Assembly: GCA_013816405.1 (NCBI GenBank)
Contig: JACDEL010000019.1
Span: 1-41,188 of the forward strand
Length of the DNA: 41,188 nt
Source of the DNA: Chloroflexota bacterium
Lineage (GTDB): Bacteria > Chloroflexota > Limnocylindria > QHBO01
Reading direction: 5' to 3'
The notes under the pieces: model-generated
Told to the model about the DNA's origin: nothing
Seen by the model: only the letters and a program-made list of their open reading frames with translations
Database searches by the model: none
Shown here: one piece after another, positions 39,918 through 41,188 of the stretch
Position numbering within the stretch: the stretch's first letter is position 1
How the letters are laid out: each line of letters opens with the position of its first letter
Made by a program: the position numbers and the translations under genes

Positions 39918-40849
39918 CCGCGCACCTCCTCGCTAGCATCATCGCCGGCGTAGTACTCGAGGAACGCCTCTTCCAGTCGTGCCGGCTCGATCGTCAGGTC
40001 CTCGAGCGAGGGCGATGCGATGGCCCGCACAAACTCGGAGACGTCGCCCAGCAGCGTCGCGCTCATCTTGTTGCCATCGACCCTCACGTCGGCCAGGCCG
40101 GGGATGCCGGCGAGCTCGGGCGCAGCGCCACGCCAGCGCAGCTCCACCTTCCGCTTGCGGCGCGCCAGCAGGTCGTCGACGTTCTGGAGTGCCATCAGCT
40201 GGCCGGATCGGATGATCGCGACCCGATCGCATACGCGCTCGACCTCGGACAGCACGTGGCTCGAGAAGAAGATGGTCCGGCCCTTCTTGCGCTGGTCGTC
40301 CATCAGGGCATAGAAGGCGTGCTGCATCAGCGGGTCCAGGCCCTCGGTCGGCTCATCCAGGATCGCGAGCTCCGGGTCGTGCTGAAACGCCTGGATCACC
40401 CCGATCTTCTGGCGCATGCCACGTGAGTAGTCCCGCACCTTCCTGCGCAGCACCGATGGTGGCATCTGCAGCCGTTCGCACAGCTCCTCGCGCATCGCGG
40501 CACCGCGGTCCTGCAGGTCGGCGAGGTAGTCGAGCGCATCGGCTCCGCTCAGTGAGTCGTACAGCGCGATGCCGCCGGGGAGGTAGCCGGTGCGCCGCCG
40601 GATCTCGACCGAGTCGGCCTCGATGTCCAGACCTAGGACCCTCGCTGAGCCCTCCGTGGCGTGCAGGAAGCCGAGCAGGGTGCGGATCAAGGTCGACTTG
40701 CCGGCGCCGTTCGGGCCCAGGAAGCCAAAGATTTCGCCCGACCGGACGTCAAGCGTGAGGTCGAGAAGGGCCTTGACCGTGTCGTAGTGCTTGGTCAGAC
40801 CCTTGGTCGCGATCACCGCCTGAGGGGCGCCTGTCGGCTCGGCCTGCAT
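39914..40849 (-). CDS. ABC transporter ATPase (CcmA/NatA exporter type)
   Basis: A 311-residue ATPase. Walker A GPNGAGKST (45-53), signature YSRGM (141-145) in place of LSGGQ, as is common in this exporter subfamily, Walker B LAILDEPTEGLDP and switch His in FFSSHVLSEVERV. The C-terminal region (about 225-311) is the DUF4162-like extension common in this group. It drives the ABC-2 permease encoded next. The ATG at 40849 is chosen over an upstream in-frame start because it lies 7 bases after a TAGATT box and starts where the family does. Confidence 0.92.
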   Translation of the reverse strand: MQAEPTGAPQAVIATKGLTKHYDTVKALLDLTLDVRSGEIFGFLGPNGAGKSTLIRTLLGFLHATEGSARVLGLDIEADSVEIRRRTGYLPGGIALYDSLSGADALDYLADLQDRGAAMREELCERLQMPPSVLRRKVRDYSRGMRQKIGVIQAFQHDPELAILDEPTEGLDPLMQHAFYALMDDQRKKGRTIFFSSHVLSEVERVCDRVAIIRSGQLMALQNVDDLLARRKRKVELRWRGAAPELAGIPGLADVRVDGNKMSATLLGDVSEFVRAIASPSLEDLTIEPARLEEAFLEYYAGDDASEEVRG

Positions 40850-40856
40850 GCGATGC

Positions 40857-40862
40857 AATCTA
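40857..40862 (-). promoter_or_regulatory. Leaderless promoter -10 of the ABC exporter operon
   Basis: TAGATT on the minus strand, 7 bases before the ATG at 40849. Confidence 0.5.
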
Positions 40863-40904
40863 CACCGACGACGATCAGCGCATGGCGAGAGGAGCGTTCG
40901 CCTT

Positions 40905-40913
40905 TGGTACACT
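40905..40913 (+). promoter_or_regulatory. Extended -10 promoter of the transhydrogenase gene
   Basis: TGG-TACACT forms an extended -10. It would give a leader of roughly 70 bases before the ATG at 40987, unlike the leaderless genes nearby. No good -35 is visible. Confidence 0.4.
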
Positions 40914-40986
40914 TCGAATCCCGAACCGCCGTCGCCATCGAGACGTGGCGGTTCACGTTGTGCAAGCCTCAAGAAAGCGGACCCGC

Positions 40987-41188
40987 ATGAAGATCGCTGT
41001 CCCTCGCGAGACCGCGCCCGGCGAGACGCGCGTGGCTCTCTCGCCGGAGGCCATCACCGCCCTGATCGCCGATGGCGTTGATGTGGTCGTGCAGTCGGGC
41101 GCCGGTGATGCCTCGTTCATCAGCGACGATGCCTTCCGCGAGGCCGGGGCCAGCATCGTCCCGGACGCGGCCGCGCTCTACGGCGCGG
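40987..41188 (+). CDS. pntA: NAD(P) transhydrogenase alpha subunit, N-terminal part (partial)
   Basis: The first 67 codons of a gene that runs off the right edge. The opening MKIAVPRETAPGETRVALSP is typical of the alpha subunit of proton-translocating NAD(P) transhydrogenase, and VVQSGAGDASFISDDAF then AGASIV continue the match. This enzyme couples hydride transfer between NADH and NADP+ to proton movement. Alanine dehydrogenase is related and shares the first domain, but its usual opening (VPKEIKNNEYRVALTP-like) fits less well. A weak AAGAAAG precedes the ATG. It is divergent from the ABC exporter operon. Confidence 0.75.
   Translation, partial: MKIAVPRETAPGETRVALSPEAITALIADGVDVVVQSGAGDASFISDDAFREAGASIVPDAAALYGA

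Noticed and set aside
40987-41188. Alanine dehydrogenase as the identity of the right-edge gene
   Set aside because: The PRETxPGExRVALSP opening and ASF-SDDAF continuation fit transhydrogenase alpha subunits better. Only 67 residues are visible, so some doubt remains.

Overview
The window is visibly GC-rich, tightly packed bacterial DNA with 42 recognisable protein genes, two of them cut by the window ends. I see no rRNA, tRNA, CRISPR array or insertion sequence. Many genes start just downstream of a TANNNT box with no ribosome binding site (leaderless transcripts), lipoproteins carry Sec/lipobox signals, and class III cyclase-ATPase-TPR proteins and AglEFG-TreS-maltokinase genes are present. 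Together these suggest a high-GC member of the Chloroflexota (perhaps Limnocylindria-like) or a related actinobacterium-like lineage. That placement is inference from style, not from a marker gene.

Region by region. 1-1051: end of a NarL-type sensor kinase and its response regulator. 1048-2063: a membrane protein and a SnoaL-like protein. 2193-5257: a zinc uptake operon, Fur/Zur-ZnuA-ZnuC-ZnuB, with a dyad over its promoter. 5265-7385: a small charged protein, a PF03640-type lipoprotein, a membrane-anchored RanBP2-type zinc finger protein and a cupredoxin lipoprotein. 7575-8156: an FMN reductase with operator-like repeats upstream. 8153-15545 (minus strand): an alpha-glucoside operon reading ATPase, binding protein, two permeases, trehalose synthase, maltokinase, so uptake is coupled to conversion of the sugar to maltose 1-phosphate. 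15638-16720: a proline racemase family enzyme. 16777-20307: four translationally coupled genes (methyltransferase, FAD oxidoreductase, SRPBCC cyclase, ketosynthase) that look like a minimal, unassigned polyketide- or lipid-type pathway. 20314-22790: an OmpR-type two-component system divergent from a small acidic secreted protein.

22883-28496: XdhC, a large zinc-ribbon/adenylate cyclase/ATPase/TPR protein, and MoaA, giving a loose molybdenum-cofactor theme. 28508-33640: HAD hydrolase, CPBP protease, FAD-linked 2-hydroxyacid dehydrogenase, TauE/SafE permease and a flavin disulfide reductase relative lacking the usual catalytic His. 33729-36273: DsrE protein, imidazolonepropionase and an EamA transporter. 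36502-39117: a second cyclase-ATPase-TPR protein whose cyclase site is degenerate, preceded by three copies of one palindromic element. 39114-40849: a two-gene ABC exporter. 40987 to the end: start of a NAD(P) transhydrogenase alpha subunit.

Three organisational habits stand out: leaderless promoters at 13 or more genes, ATGA/GTGA start-stop overlaps within operons, and five convergent gene pairs sharing a 4-base YTAR block that holds both stop codons. The most promising unexplained items are the four-gene ketosynthase cluster, the triple palindrome at 36305-36452, and the two-component system with its acidic secreted partner.
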